Below, piece by piece: positions 1 through 9,119 of a DNA stretch of 64,000 bases. This stretch comes from Clostridium sp. chh4-2 (GTDB lineage: Bacteria; Bacillota; Clostridia; Lachnospirales; Lachnospiraceae). Under the pieces are notes generated by a model. The model had not been told where the DNA came from. It saw nothing but the letters and a program-made list of their open reading frames with translations, and did not search any database. The DNA is taken from contig NZ_PKUU01000006.1 in NCBI RefSeq assembly GCF_002899675.1, positions 186,001 through 250,000 of the forward strand, written 5' to 3'. Numbering within the stretch: the stretch's first letter is position 1; each line of letters starts with the position of its first letter. The translations under genes and the position numbers were made by a program.

Positions 1-838
1 TACTTCAGGATTTGGATAAGGGCAGGTAGGAAACTGGCCATCCGGTTCCCTCTGCTCCTCTACTACTGAAATATTATTAAATCCATTTTTCTTTAAGCAG
101 CTGGTTACACACTTCAGGCCGGATCCATTCAACGGAGTATATACGATGGATAGTTCTCTGTCAATTGAATCATCTTTACAGAGAGATTGTGAAGATACAG
201 CCGTAAGATAGGCAGTTACCACTTCTTCCTCAATGTCAGCAATATGTCCTTCCCTCGCAGCTTTTTCCCAAGAAATTGTCTTTACACCCAAAAACTGATC
301 AACCTTTTCTATTTCTAAATAGATATCTTTCGCTGCTTTTGTAGTAATTTGGCAGCCGTCGGCGCCGTAAACCTTGTATCCATTATATTTTGACGGATTA
401 TGGCTTGCTGTAATTACAATTCCGCCATCACATTTTAAATACCGTATGGCAAAAGATAAAGCTGGTGTTGGCATTAATTCTGTAAAAATATTCACATGAA
501 TCCCATTTGCCGCAAATACCCTTGCTGCAGTCTTTGCAAATACGTCCGATTTGATCCGGCTGTCATATGCGATTGCTACAGAAGGATTCTCGCAGCAGCC
601 ATTCAGATAATTGCAGTAGCCCTGAGTCGCTCTTGCAACAGTATAGACATTCATCCGATTGGTTCCTACACCGATGACCCCACGCAGCCCTCCTGTTCCA
701 AACTTTAATTCGCGGTAAAAGCGGTCATTGACCGCTTCATCGTCATTTGAAATTGCAATAAGCTCTGCTGTGAGTTCATCGTCTCCGCATATATTTTTCT
801 GCCATTGCTCGTATCTTTCCCTTACTTCTTCCGTCATT
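1..838 (-). CDS. manB: Phosphomannomutase/phosphoglucomutase, 3' end outside window
   Basis: Alpha-D-phosphohexomutase that interconverts hexose 6-phosphate and hexose 1-phosphate. Only the N-terminal 279 codons are present, and the frame is still open at base 1. Visible are the N-terminal FGTGGLRG segment (about residues 46-53) and the catalytic phosphoserine loop TASHNP (serine near 145) followed by KYNGYK. The ATG at 838 lies inside the 3' end of the upstream membrane-protein gene (63-base overlap), so the two are probably translationally coupled. Together with the mannose-1-phosphate guanylyltransferase at 2021-3091 it would convert mannose 6-phosphate to GDP-mannose. Family assignment is secure; preference for mannose over glucose is inferred from the neighbour. 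Confidence 0.9.
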
Positions 839-1996
839 TTCTCCCATACTCCTCATTCCTGCATAAATAAGTATTAGCCAAAAAAATGGCTGACGATAAT
901 TAATCACCGTCATACTTTCGGCCAGAAGCGCCACATAAACCGGCCAGTATATAAAATTCATTTTTCTAAGATTTTTGTACACCCACACGCTAAGCATTGC
1001 AAATGGAATCAATCCATAAGAAAACCATACGCTAAATATGGTGCAGTGAATCTCGCTTTTCCATACCACTGCTAGAGGGAACCGATGAAAACCTCCTTCT
1101 CCCGCTCCATATAAAAGATATTGGGGATAATACAACAATTTCTCTCCTCCGCGGTCAATAATTACCTGACGAATTCCTCCATCTGATAATAAGGCCAGTT
1201 TCTCCTGTATTCTGGTAATCAGATTATAATTCTCTTCTTGAATAACAAACCCCTTTTCCGGCCAGATCATAACTAATGCTATAATCCCCAACGATACCAC
1301 ACTTACGGAAACTATTAAAATCAGTTTTCCGGATATTTTTCCATCACGGTATCGTGAATACAGACTGACACATCCTGAACCGGCCAGAAGCAAAAACCAC
1401 CCTAAAAAAATACCGGTAGACTTGGTGAGTAAAATCAAACCGCCATCTATAAAAAAGAACAGCCAAAATGACTTTCTCCGATAAGTTACATCCTCTAAAT
1501 ATATCAGTAGAATCGTTAAAAATAAGATGTAAGCCATCTGATTGGGGTTGTTAAAGGTTCCCATATAACGGTCAGCATCCCAATATTCATAATAAATCCG
1601 CCCATATCCGGTCAGATAAACGCCTAACTGAATCAAAATATTTAATTTCAATGCCAGATTAAGCCAGTGATAAATTTTTCTTTCTTCCGCCAATTCACGG
1701 AAGCACCAGACAATCATTACACTGTAAATCCAAAAGCTTGTATTTTGAATTAAATCAAAAGAAGGATCTTTTATATAATAAAAGCAGTTGATTCCCACCA
1801 CGCATGCCAAAAAAAGGTACAAAAGATAATCCTTTTTATAAAACAGTTTCCATCTTTTTCCATAGATACGCCGCGCTAAGAGACTGAAGAAACATAATCC
1901 AGCAGCCAAATCCCCAATTCCAAGACTTCCTGACGGAAATATATAAAATGGTTTTAATACTACAAATAACAAAAACAATATGATAGATATGTTCAT
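776..1996 (-). CDS. O-antigen ligase / polymerase-like (Wzy_C type) membrane protein
   Basis: A 406-residue, highly hydrophobic protein with about ten predicted membrane spans. The segment GTFNNPNQ (residues 146-153) followed by a hydrophobic helix matches the conserved GTFxNPN signature of the O-antigen ligase/polymerase family, and a long extracytoplasmic loop follows at roughly 250-320. It probably polymerises or transfers lipid-linked oligosaccharide on the outer membrane face. It lies 24 bases after manC and overlaps the start of manB by 63 bases, so it belongs to a three-gene unit. Ligase and polymerase cannot be told apart from sequence. A second such protein is encoded at 44948-46564. 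Confidence 0.75.
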   Translation of the reverse strand: MNISIILFLLFVVLKPFYIFPSGSLGIGDLAAGLCFFSLLARRIYGKRWKLFYKKDYLLYLFLACVVGINCFYYIKDPSFDLIQNTSFWIYSVMIVWCFRELAEERKIYHWLNLALKLNILIQLGVYLTGYGRIYYEYWDADRYMGTFNNPNQMAYILFLTILLIYLEDVTYRRKSFWLFFFIDGGLILLTKSTGIFLGWFLLLAGSGCVSLYSRYRDGKISGKLILIVSVSVVSLGIIALVMIWPEKGFVIQEENYNLITRIQEKLALLSDGGIRQVIIDRGGEKLLYYPQYLLYGAGEGGFHRFPLAVVWKSEIHCTIFSVWFSYGLIPFAMLSVWVYKNLRKMNFIYWPVYVALLAESMTVINYRQPFFWLILIYAGMRSMGENDGRSKGKIRAMAEKYMRRR

Positions 1997-2020
1997 ATAC
2001 TAAAATCCTTGTCCGAGAGT

Positions 2021-3091
2021 CTACAAATATTCATCCCTATTGCATATTTTCAAATTCTCCAATACCTTTTTAATGCTTCCGGTACTGTCTTTCGCACAAA
2101 TGAGCATTGCATCCTCTGTATCAACCACAATCATATCCTTCATTCCAACTGTAGCAATCAGCTTTTTCGTGCCTTGAATAATGCAATTTTGAGTATCAAC
2201 AGTAATAATATTGCCGTCTACAACATTACCGAATTCATTGGTCTTCTTAATCCGTTCTAATGCCAGCCAGGAACCCACATCATCCCACCCGAACATACCT
2301 GGCAGGATATAGATGTTCCTTGCCTTTTCCATTATTCCATAATCAATAGACTGGGCCTCCATCTTCACAAATTCCTGTTCCAAAGTAATCTCCTGGTTTT
2401 CAGTCCCAATCGCAGATTTAATTCGTGTCAAACCTGCATATGTTTCCGGCATCAATTTTTCCATATTTTTGAGAATTGATGATACCTTCCAGATAAACAT
2501 GCCGCTGTTCCATAAATATTCCTCAGTAGCCAAATATTCCTTAGCCACCTCCAAACTGGGCTTTTCTACAAAACGCTCTACTTTATAAGCCCGTCCTTCC
2601 ATATCGTGAGTATTAAATTTAATATATCCATACCCGGTTTCCGGATAATCCGGCATTATCCCAATCGTAACCAGGTTTTCACCCTTTTCAGCCACCTGGC
2701 ACGCATCATTTAATGCGGTAAGATACATTTTATTAAATTTAATTTGGTGATCAGAAGGCAGCACCAACATCAAAGCATCTTCATATTTACTGGAGATATG
2801 CATGGCTCCCAAGCCAATACAAGGCGCAGTATTGCGTCCAACCGGTTCACAAAGAATATTCTCCTCCGGTATCTCAGGAAGCTGCTTTAAAACAAGCTTT
2901 TTATAATCCTTATTCGTTGCTATAAAAATATCCTTCATATCAACGAGTGGCGAGATACGCTCCACGGTCAGCTGGATCATCGTTTTCCCATCATCTGTAA
3001 TCTCTAAAAATTGCTTCGGTAAACTTCTGCGGCTCTTGGGCCAAAAACGTTCTCCACGGCCTCCTGCCATAATAAGCGCTGTTATTTTCAT
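2021..3091 (-). CDS. manC: Mannose-1-phosphate guanylyltransferase
   Basis: Makes GDP-mannose from GTP and mannose 1-phosphate. The 356-residue length fits the single-domain GMP class without a fused isomerase. The N-terminal nucleotide-binding signature GGRGERFWPKS lies at residues 9-19 and is followed by LPKQFL; VLPSDH, the VEKP segment and the WNSGMF segment are also present. It is first in a minus-strand unit with the O-antigen-ligase-like gene and manB. No strong promoter hexamer pair was seen in the 130 bases upstream, though a TATAAT-like -10 occurs. Family identity is secure; together with manB it indicates a mannose- or GDP-mannose-derived sugar in the polymer. Confidence 0.93.
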   Translation of the reverse strand: MKITALIMAGGRGERFWPKSRRSLPKQFLEITDDGKTMIQLTVERISPLVDMKDIFIATNKDYKKLVLKQLPEIPEENILCEPVGRNTAPCIGLGAMHISSKYEDALMLVLPSDHQIKFNKMYLTALNDACQVAEKGENLVTIGIMPDYPETGYGYIKFNTHDMEGRAYKVERFVEKPSLEVAKEYLATEEYLWNSGMFIWKVSSILKNMEKLMPETYAGLTRIKSAIGTENQEITLEQEFVKMEAQSIDYGIMEKARNIYILPGMFGWDDVGSWLALERIKKTNEFGNVVDGNIITVDTQNCIIQGTKKLIATVGMKDMIVVDTEDAMLICAKDSTGSIKKVLENLKICNRDEYL

Positions 3092-3165
3092 ATTTTAAAT
3101 ATCCCCCTTATCTAATAAATTATAATATACATGCAGCAAATCTGCATCTTAAAACCATCACATTG

Positions 3166-3194
3166 TTGACTCTATCAAATTACTTTTATATAAT
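3166..3194 (+). promoter_or_regulatory. Promoter of the PAP2 phosphatase gene
   Basis: TTGACT at 3166-3171 and TATAAT at 3189-3194 are separated by exactly 17 bases, a housekeeping sigma-A-type promoter. A GGAGG ribosome site follows just before the ATG at 3224, giving a leader of about 25 bases. Confidence 0.75.
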
Positions 3195-3223
3195 CAAGTA
3201 AATCATATCAAACTGGAGGAAAA

Positions 3224-4201
3224 ATGGATATAAATTATTTATTAATTCTGCAATCATTCCGTACAATAACTCATAATCTTTTCGATAATCTTTTTTTATT
3301 CATTACTGCTTTAGGAGAGGATTTTCTTCTGATGACAATAATCGCAGGTATTTATTGGTGCATACATAAAAAAACCGCTGTCTGCCTTCTTTTTTCTTTT
3401 CACCTAAGCAATTTTGTTAACCAGATCATTAAAATAACTGCGTGTGTTTACCGCCCATGGATTCGTGACCCCCGAATCTTACCCGTGGAATCCGCAAAGC
3501 CCGGTGCAAGTGGCTACTCGTTTCCAAGCGGACATACTGCTAAAGCGGTGGCTGTGTGGGGTGGATTGGCACTTTTTAATTTTAAAGATTATAAAAAGCT
3601 TCGCTATTTTTTGATTTTTCTGTTTCTATTAGTTGGATTCTCCCGTAATTATTTAGGTGTCCACACTCCTCAGGATGTATTGGTATCGCTGCTTTTAGGT
3701 TTACCAATTCTATTGTTGGTCAGATATTTAATAACCTGGATTGACAAATCAGGTAAATACGATTTGATAATTATGATTGGAGGGATTCTCTTATCCGCTA
3801 TTTTAATATTTTATGCAAAAACCAAAAATTATCCTCTTGATTACGTCGGGGATCAGATTTTGGTAAATCCAAGTCAGATGATCAACGGAGCTTTTAGAGC
3901 TGGCGGAGGCATGACAGGTTTTCTTTGCGGATTTATTCTGGATAGAAAATTAATTCATTTTGATGAAACTTCTGGTGATTGGAAAGATAAGATATTTAGA
4001 TTTTTATTAGGGATGGCGGGACTTGTCTTGATGTTCAAGACAGTCCCTGGTATAACGGCATTATTTGTCAGCGGCGGGAAGTATGCATTTATTAATGGAG
4101 CTCTGATTCCTTTTTATATAACGGCTGGGTTGCCGTTTTTTGTCTCTGGAATTGCTTCACGCCTTTCAACAACTTGCGGTAAACATCCCTGCCATGATTA
4201 G
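3224..4201 (+). CDS. PAP2-family membrane phosphatase
   Basis: A 325-residue polytopic protein with all three acid-phosphatase motifs at canonical spacing: K70-x6-R77-P78, P101-S-G-H104, and S140-R141-x5-H147-x3-D151. Such enzymes remove phosphate from lipid phosphates, for example undecaprenyl pyrophosphate or phosphatidic acid, outside the membrane. Roughly eight hydrophobic spans surround the motifs, and the C-terminal 150 residues extend beyond the core domain. It has its own promoter and ends 14 bases from the convergent gene at 4216. A role in recycling polyprenyl phosphate for the surrounding polysaccharide genes is plausible but inferred. Confidence 0.88.
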   Translation: MDINYLLILQSFRTITHNLFDNLFLFITALGEDFLLMTIIAGIYWCIHKKTAVCLLFSFHLSNFVNQIIKITACVYRPWIRDPRILPVESAKPGASGYSFPSGHTAKAVAVWGGLALFNFKDYKKLRYFLIFLFLLVGFSRNYLGVHTPQDVLVSLLLGLPILLLVRYLITWIDKSGKYDLIIMIGGILLSAILIFYAKTKNYPLDYVGDQILVNPSQMINGAFRAGGGMTGFLCGFILDRKLIHFDETSGDWKDKIFRFLLGMAGLVLMFKTVPGITALFVSGGKYAFINGALIPFYITAGLPFFVSGIASRLSTTCGKHPCHD

Positions 4202-4215
4202 TATTAATTTCCCCT

Positions 4216-5874
4216 TTATTCCTGTGCGCAATAGCCAATCGTGTATCCATCAGCTTCATAATAATCCATATGATATTGTTCTAAATCGTTCCAATCCCTA
4301 TTCTTAAAAATAAAAATTTCCGATCTCTGCGGATTTTCCAAGCTGGACTGAGTATTATTTCTCACTGCATCGCCAGAAGCATGGGCAAAATAAAAATCGC
4401 TGACAGTTTTGCCATGATCTATCGCATAATCAACAAAAGAATAAAGCTCATCCTTTTCTAATGGATCAGCAAATACAATATGGGAAATATCATCATTATC
4501 TCCAATTCCATCCCATATATCATCCTGTAATACGCTATGGAATTCCATTTTATTCATATAACGCTGATAGCGATACATAAGTTCTTTGTGTATATCATAA
4601 AACTGTATACAAAAACAAAACAATAGGATTAATAGTTTTATATGAACCTTTGTATACTTAATATCAGCACAAACTGCCCATATAACAATTAAATATATCG
4701 TAACCCAAATCAACCGTCCTGATGAACGAAAAACACTCCATAGATTCCAAATAATTCCAGGCAACGGAAGTCTTAATAATACACTGCTACCAAATGTAAT
4801 AACAGGAGATGCCGCCGCAAACAAATCTATAATTAAAATAAATGCATATGCAGCTATTTTCTTATGATTATCTATAAACAGTTCTTTCTTATTCTTAACT
4901 TTTATGACTATAGATGCGAATGTTATTAAACACAGCAGCATAATTCCAACACCTAAGTAAGCAAATCCTTCTATCTGATAACCTGTATTCACCGGTAAAT
5001 CAGGCAAAATCGAGGACCAGCCAAATGGATTAAAGAATCCGTTTAGATTATAGCTAAAATCACCCAAGCCGCCACTGGCGGCAGATGAGTTTCCTCCAAA
5101 TCCTCCATAAAGATAAACCATAATTGCTGCAGATATTATAAACGCAACACACACCTTTAAACTACGTACCATCTTATGTTCAGTTAAAACATCCAATAAA
5201 CAATATCCTACTAACACGATTCCGCACATCGCCAGATAATACAGATGCACACTAACCACTAATATTCCTAAGGCAGCAGCAAACACCACAGCCTTTTTCG
5301 TATTGCGGAAGTATTCTTCATAATAAACCAGCATCGTGACGGCTAATAAAATAAGCCATGTCCCCGCTAAAGACGTATGCCAATACATACGGATAATCAT
5401 TACCGGGCATAAATTAATAAGCATACATCCTGCAATTAAAACTTTCTCATTTTTGGTATATTTTTTGATAATATTGATCGTCAGAATACTTTGAATGACA
5501 AAGCATAAAATTCCCCACAAACCGAAATACTGAAAATCCGCCGGAAGCAGAGGCGATAATATTTTAAAAATTACTGCAAGTAAGGGGATAGAGTCTGTAA
5601 AAATAATGGATGTATGCAAGGGATATGCCAAACGGTCTGTTAAACCGATAGGAAAAAACCATTTTCCCGCACGATATGCCTTCCATCCCAAGTAATGCTG
5701 GGATAGATCTCCGCCAACCATCAGCCAGTCAACATATTGGGGATTTAAAACCCTAATGCCAAATATACAAATAAAAATAATGATACCAATTACTGCTGAA
5801 ATAAAATAAATTTTATACTTGTTCTTGAACTCCACTTTTTCTAATGTCACATTGTGTGCTTTGAAGAGTACCAT
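4216..5874 (-). CDS. Polytopic membrane protein, probable GT-C-type glycosyltransferase (DUF6311-like)
   Basis: A 552-residue protein with about eleven membrane segments and a soluble C-terminal tail of about 100 residues. The first outer loop has a GGDLSQHYLGW motif near residue 55, followed by DSIPLLA. That acidic first loop is typical of GT-C enzymes, which take sugars from polyprenyl-phosphate donors; I believe it matches DUF6311, but this is from memory. ATG at 5874 is chosen over a GTG two codons upstream because AGGAGG sits at the right distance from it. It is a stand-alone gene convergent with the PAP2 gene. The substrate is unknown. Confidence 0.6.
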   Translation of the reverse strand: MVLFKAHNVTLEKVEFKNKYKIYFISAVIGIIIFICIFGIRVLNPQYVDWLMVGGDLSQHYLGWKAYRAGKWFFPIGLTDRLAYPLHTSIIFTDSIPLLAVIFKILSPLLPADFQYFGLWGILCFVIQSILTINIIKKYTKNEKVLIAGCMLINLCPVMIIRMYWHTSLAGTWLILLAVTMLVYYEEYFRNTKKAVVFAAALGILVVSVHLYYLAMCGIVLVGYCLLDVLTEHKMVRSLKVCVAFIISAAIMVYLYGGFGGNSSAASGGLGDFSYNLNGFFNPFGWSSILPDLPVNTGYQIEGFAYLGVGIMLLCLITFASIVIKVKNKKELFIDNHKKIAAYAFILIIDLFAAASPVITFGSSVLLRLPLPGIIWNLWSVFRSSGRLIWVTIYLIVIWAVCADIKYTKVHIKLLILLFCFCIQFYDIHKELMYRYQRYMNKMEFHSVLQDDIWDGIGDNDDISHIVFADPLEKDELYSFVDYAIDHGKTVSDFYFAHASGDAVRNNTQSSLENPQRSEIFIFKNRDWNDLEQYHMDYYEADGYTIGYCAQE

Positions 5875-6386
5875 TTCCACCTCCTATGTATAATGCAATG
5901 CTAATAATACATTAAATAATAATGTATTGAAGATATAACTCTTTTTCCTGTGCAACTGATTTACAGCTACTTCCATAATTCTATCCCCATCTTTTATATG
6001 TAATAAGCAATTTATGAGGATACTTAATTTCTTTAAATCTCTTTGTATTGCTCTATATTTTCTACATTTAAAAAAAACATCATAAATTATCCAATTGTAA
6101 CCACTTGATACTCAATACCCTGACACATTAAAGGGCCGTTTCCGGTCACCCCATATGTTTCGTTACCTTGGTCAGCAAATATTCAAAGTAATCGTATGGT
6201 TTTAAGTGATTTGTCGTTGCAGTTTCCACTATGCTATAGATGAATGTTTCTGAGAAACAAAATTTTGAGCGTGTGAAATAATACAAATGCGATGAACTAC
6301 GCCAGGTGATCTTAATATTCCGCCTATACCCTTACATAACTCATCGCTTTCCACATCAGTTCTAACCATCTTTCGATTCTCAATAA
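5875..6386. other. Non-coding gap holding an IS66 fragment
   Basis: This 512-base stretch between two membrane-protein genes contains only the transposase tail annotated at 6146-6283. The rest is AT-rich and stop-dense in all frames. No RNA gene or clear promoter was found. Confidence 0.6.
6146..6283 (-). pseudogene. IS66-family transposase C-terminal remnant
   Basis: Reading the minus strand gives about 45 codons ending in a stop at 6146-6148. They include FCFSETFIYSIVETA and then LKPYDYFEYLL. This matches the conserved C-terminus of IS66 transposases, where SIVETAKxNxLxPYxYLxYL is typical. No start codon and no further transposase sequence lie upstream, so it is a relic. It marks a past insertion next to the frameshifted glycosyltransferase gene. 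Confidence 0.75.
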
Positions 6387-7540
6387 TTAAACTAAACGAA
6401 AATTATGATTCAGCCACTCCCAAAACATATATAGTTCAATTACTGCCAAGCAAAGAAAAATAACCTTTTTTATCCACGCAGGAAACTTAGCTGCTAAATC
6501 AGTCAATCCAAAAACTGGTATATACGCGCCTATAACATACCTTGGCATAGACACCGTTCTGACGGAAAATGGAATCAGAATAAATATTGTTCCTACAATT
6601 GCCTCATCCCATCTTTTTTCCTTTAAAAGATAGAGACATTCAATCAATCCTACTCCACCAAATATTGTAAAATACAGATTTCTTAAAGGATTCTCTCCTT
6701 TTAAAGTTATAATTACATCTCTAAACCATCCACCGCTTTCACCCCAGGCACGCTGTATATGCGCAAAAGCAAGGGGGGCCCCATCAATTCTCCTAAAAAT
6801 GCCATATAAGTAAACAACCCCAATGGAATTAATGCGGTTCCCAAAACCAATTTATAATTTTTCAGTGCATTTCCAAAATAACTTCCTATTGTTTTCCTTC
6901 CCCGAGATTCTGCAAAATCCATTGTATACTTAGCTGCAATCGCAAATACAAGCATTACACCGACATTTCTGGTTGCGCTTGCCAGCGCACCTGTAATTCC
7001 CATCAGTATATATTTCTCGGATTTCATGAAATAGAAAAATGAAATAACCAGTAGAAAAAACAGGGATTCTGAATAAAATAATGAAAAATAAAAGCTATAG
7101 ATTCCAAATAAATATGTCACTATGAATAAAACTGCCTTTTCCCGGCCTCCCCTGGTTTTTTTAATATAATTTCCTGCCACAGCAAGACCTATAGCAAAAA
7201 AGATTGAATTAACAACACTGGCAGCCATATTAAGACTGATATGAAGCCATCTTGAAACATAGCGTATAATCATTAGCATCAGTGGAAAAAAGGCCCAGTT
7301 AGCCGCATCACCGCTTTCATGCCGATCGGGCACCAGGGCATAACCGTTTTCCGCAAGATTTCTATACCATCCTGCGTCCCAAACATTTATTTGATCAAAA
7401 AAATTAACATCTACACTGTTCACATTTTTCCAAATACAAAATACCACGTACATTAACACCCGGGATATGAGCAGTCCTGCCAGAATAAAAAAAGGAGCCC
7501 CCCATTTTGAATTCAGATATTGATTAATCTTTGTTTTCAT
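6387..7540 (-). pseudogene. PIG-V-like mannosyltransferase, frameshifted in a G/C tract
   Basis: Two consecutive open frames (7540-6713 and 6647-6387) together make a polytopic GT-C glycosyltransferase of about 385 residues. The upstream part has the early acidic loop WDAGWYRNLAENGY and the AFFPLML segment typical of PIG-V-like mannosyltransferases. On the coding strand the frame is lost at GGGGCCCCCC (plus-strand 6773-6782). Moving to the next frame there gives PLAFAHIQRAWGESGGW and reads without a stop into the downstream frame, so one missing base explains the break. Start ATG 7540 has AAGGAAG upstream; a TTG precedes it. It overlaps the gene at 7524, forming a coupled module. It is either an inactive gene, a phase-variable gene or an assembly error. 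Confidence 0.8.
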
Positions 7541-8090
7541 CAATTCGCACTTCCTTTACCAACATTCCAACCGGCCGGCTGCTTGTACAAGTAATTGACA
7601 GTTTTAGCCGCCCCTCTGATACCATATTTCGACCAACTATCATCTCTATTCTTTCTCCGTCAAAAGCCTTGGTTATTATTTCCTGCCATATATCCTGTCC
7701 GTTAGCTTTAATAACTATGTCTGTATCGCCTGCTGGTTTAGAGCAAACTAATTCCACTTTAAGATTCTTATCCGGCAGCTGATCGAAATACATGGTTGCC
7801 TCGCCATTCTGAGTCCAACGACCTCCTGCTTCTATCGCTCCCCAACCGCTCTCACAGCGCTTCTGTTCCTGATCCATCAAGATAATGTCCCCTAAAGCAT
7901 AATTAAACCCATCTATTCCCGGCCATATATTAATTTCTTTATCAATATAATATAATTGATAAGCCCAATTAACATCCGGAGTCCTGGCTCCCCACAATAC
8001 CAGTAAATAAAATATGATCAATGCAGCGCTCACCACATAACAAATCCATGAAATCATTTTATGGAGCGTCTTATTCGTCTTTATCATCAT
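7524..8090 (-). CDS. Membrane-anchored protein of glycosyltransferase module, function unknown
   Basis: A 188-residue protein with one N-terminal transmembrane helix (about residues 13-35) and an extracytoplasmic domain rich in beta-strand-like segments. The domain carries a GWGAIEAGGRWT segment typical of sugar-associated beta-sandwich domains found with polysaccharide membrane proteins. It overlaps the preceding GT2 gene by 20 bases and the following PIG-V-like gene by 17, so all three are almost certainly co-translated. AAGGAG sits about 8 bases before the ATG. It may help the membrane transferase recognise acceptor glycan, but no catalytic motif is visible. Confidence 0.6.
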   Translation of the reverse strand: MMIKTNKTLHKMISWICYVVSAALIIFYLLVLWGARTPDVNWAYQLYYIDKEINIWPGIDGFNYALGDIILMDQEQKRCESGWGAIEAGGRWTQNGEATMYFDQLPDKNLKVELVCSKPAGDTDIVIKANGQDIWQEIITKAFDGERIEMIVGRNMVSEGRLKLSITCTSSRPVGMLVKEVRIDENKD

Positions 8091-9027
8091 TTAAAAACTC
8101 CTTAACAATAAATCTGGGACGCGCTTTTGTCTCTAAGTAAATCTTACCAATATATTCTCCCACAATGCCAACTGATAAAATTAACAAACCGCCAATCCCC
8201 CAGACAGATACCATCAAACTGGCCCATCCCGGCGTCGTAGTGCCTCTAAAAAATCCCACAACGCTCCAGATCAGCATGAGAATGCTGATAGAGAAAACGG
8301 CAATTCCCAATGCTGTAATCATACGTATCGGTTTCGTACTAAGGGATGTAATGCCTTCGAAGGCAAATGCCAGCATTTTTTTAAAAGGATATTTACTCTC
8401 ACCTGCAAACCGTTCGCTCCGTTCATAATAAACAATCCCAGTTCGGTAACCAATCATAGGCACAATACCACGGAGGAATAAATTCACCTCTTTAAACTCC
8501 GCTAAACCCTCAAGCGCTCTTTGACTCATCAGGCGATAGTCTGCATGATTATAAACCGTATTGGCACCAAGGATATCCATAAATTTGTAGAATCCTTCAG
8601 CGGTCATCCTCTTAAACCAAGTATCAGTAGCCCGCTTGCTGCGAACCCCATAGACTATGTCACATCCTGATAAATATTGCTCGATCATCTCATCCATAGC
8701 ATTAATGTCATCCTGCAGATCCGCATCCATAGAGATACTGACATCACAAACATCCTTTACCGTCATCAAGCCTGCCAAAAGTGCATTCTGATGCCCCCGG
8801 TTTCGGCTGAGATTGATTCCACTGAACAACGAGTCATCGCTATGCAACTTTTCAATTATCTCCCATGTTTGATCCTTTGAACCATCATTCACAAATACTA
8901 CATGGCTTTTTTTAGAAATTTTTCCTGCGTCTATCAGCGTTGTCATCTTGGACTTCAGACGCTTTGCGGTCTCATAGAGCACAGCTTCTTCGTTGTAACA
9001 TGGAACTACTACATAAAGTTTTTTCAT
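8071..9027 (-). CDS. Polyprenyl-phosphate glycosyltransferase (GT2, GtrB/DPM1-like)
   Basis: A 318-residue GT2 enzyme that makes polyprenyl-phosphate-linked sugar (a mannose, glucose or similar donor) at the inner membrane face. It starts with VVPCYNEE, has NDGSKD near 48 and DADLQDD at 101-107, and ends with two membrane helices (roughly 232-255 and 268-292), the standard architecture of dolichyl-phosphate mannose synthase and GtrB homologues. It is first in a coupled three-gene module, where the PIG-V-like protein would use its product on the outer face. The sugar is inferred to be mannose from the PIG-V partner and the nearby manBC, not shown. Confidence 0.85.
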   Translation of the reverse strand: MKKLYVVVPCYNEEAVLYETAKRLKSKMTTLIDAGKISKKSHVVFVNDGSKDQTWEIIEKLHSDDSLFSGINLSRNRGHQNALLAGLMTVKDVCDVSISMDADLQDDINAMDEMIEQYLSGCDIVYGVRSKRATDTWFKRMTAEGFYKFMDILGANTVYNHADYRLMSQRALEGLAEFKEVNLFLRGIVPMIGYRTGIVYYERSERFAGESKYPFKKMLAFAFEGITSLSTKPIRMITALGIAVFSISILMLIWSVVGFFRGTTTPGWASLMVSVWGIGGLLILSVGIVGEYIGKIYLETKARPRFIVKEFLNDDKDE

Positions 9028-9119
9028 CTCATCACCCTTGTGCCTTTAATGCATATTTTTTCACATTACTTTTATGGTCTTTTTCACATATTACTATTCC
9101 ATCAAATCCATTAACTCGA

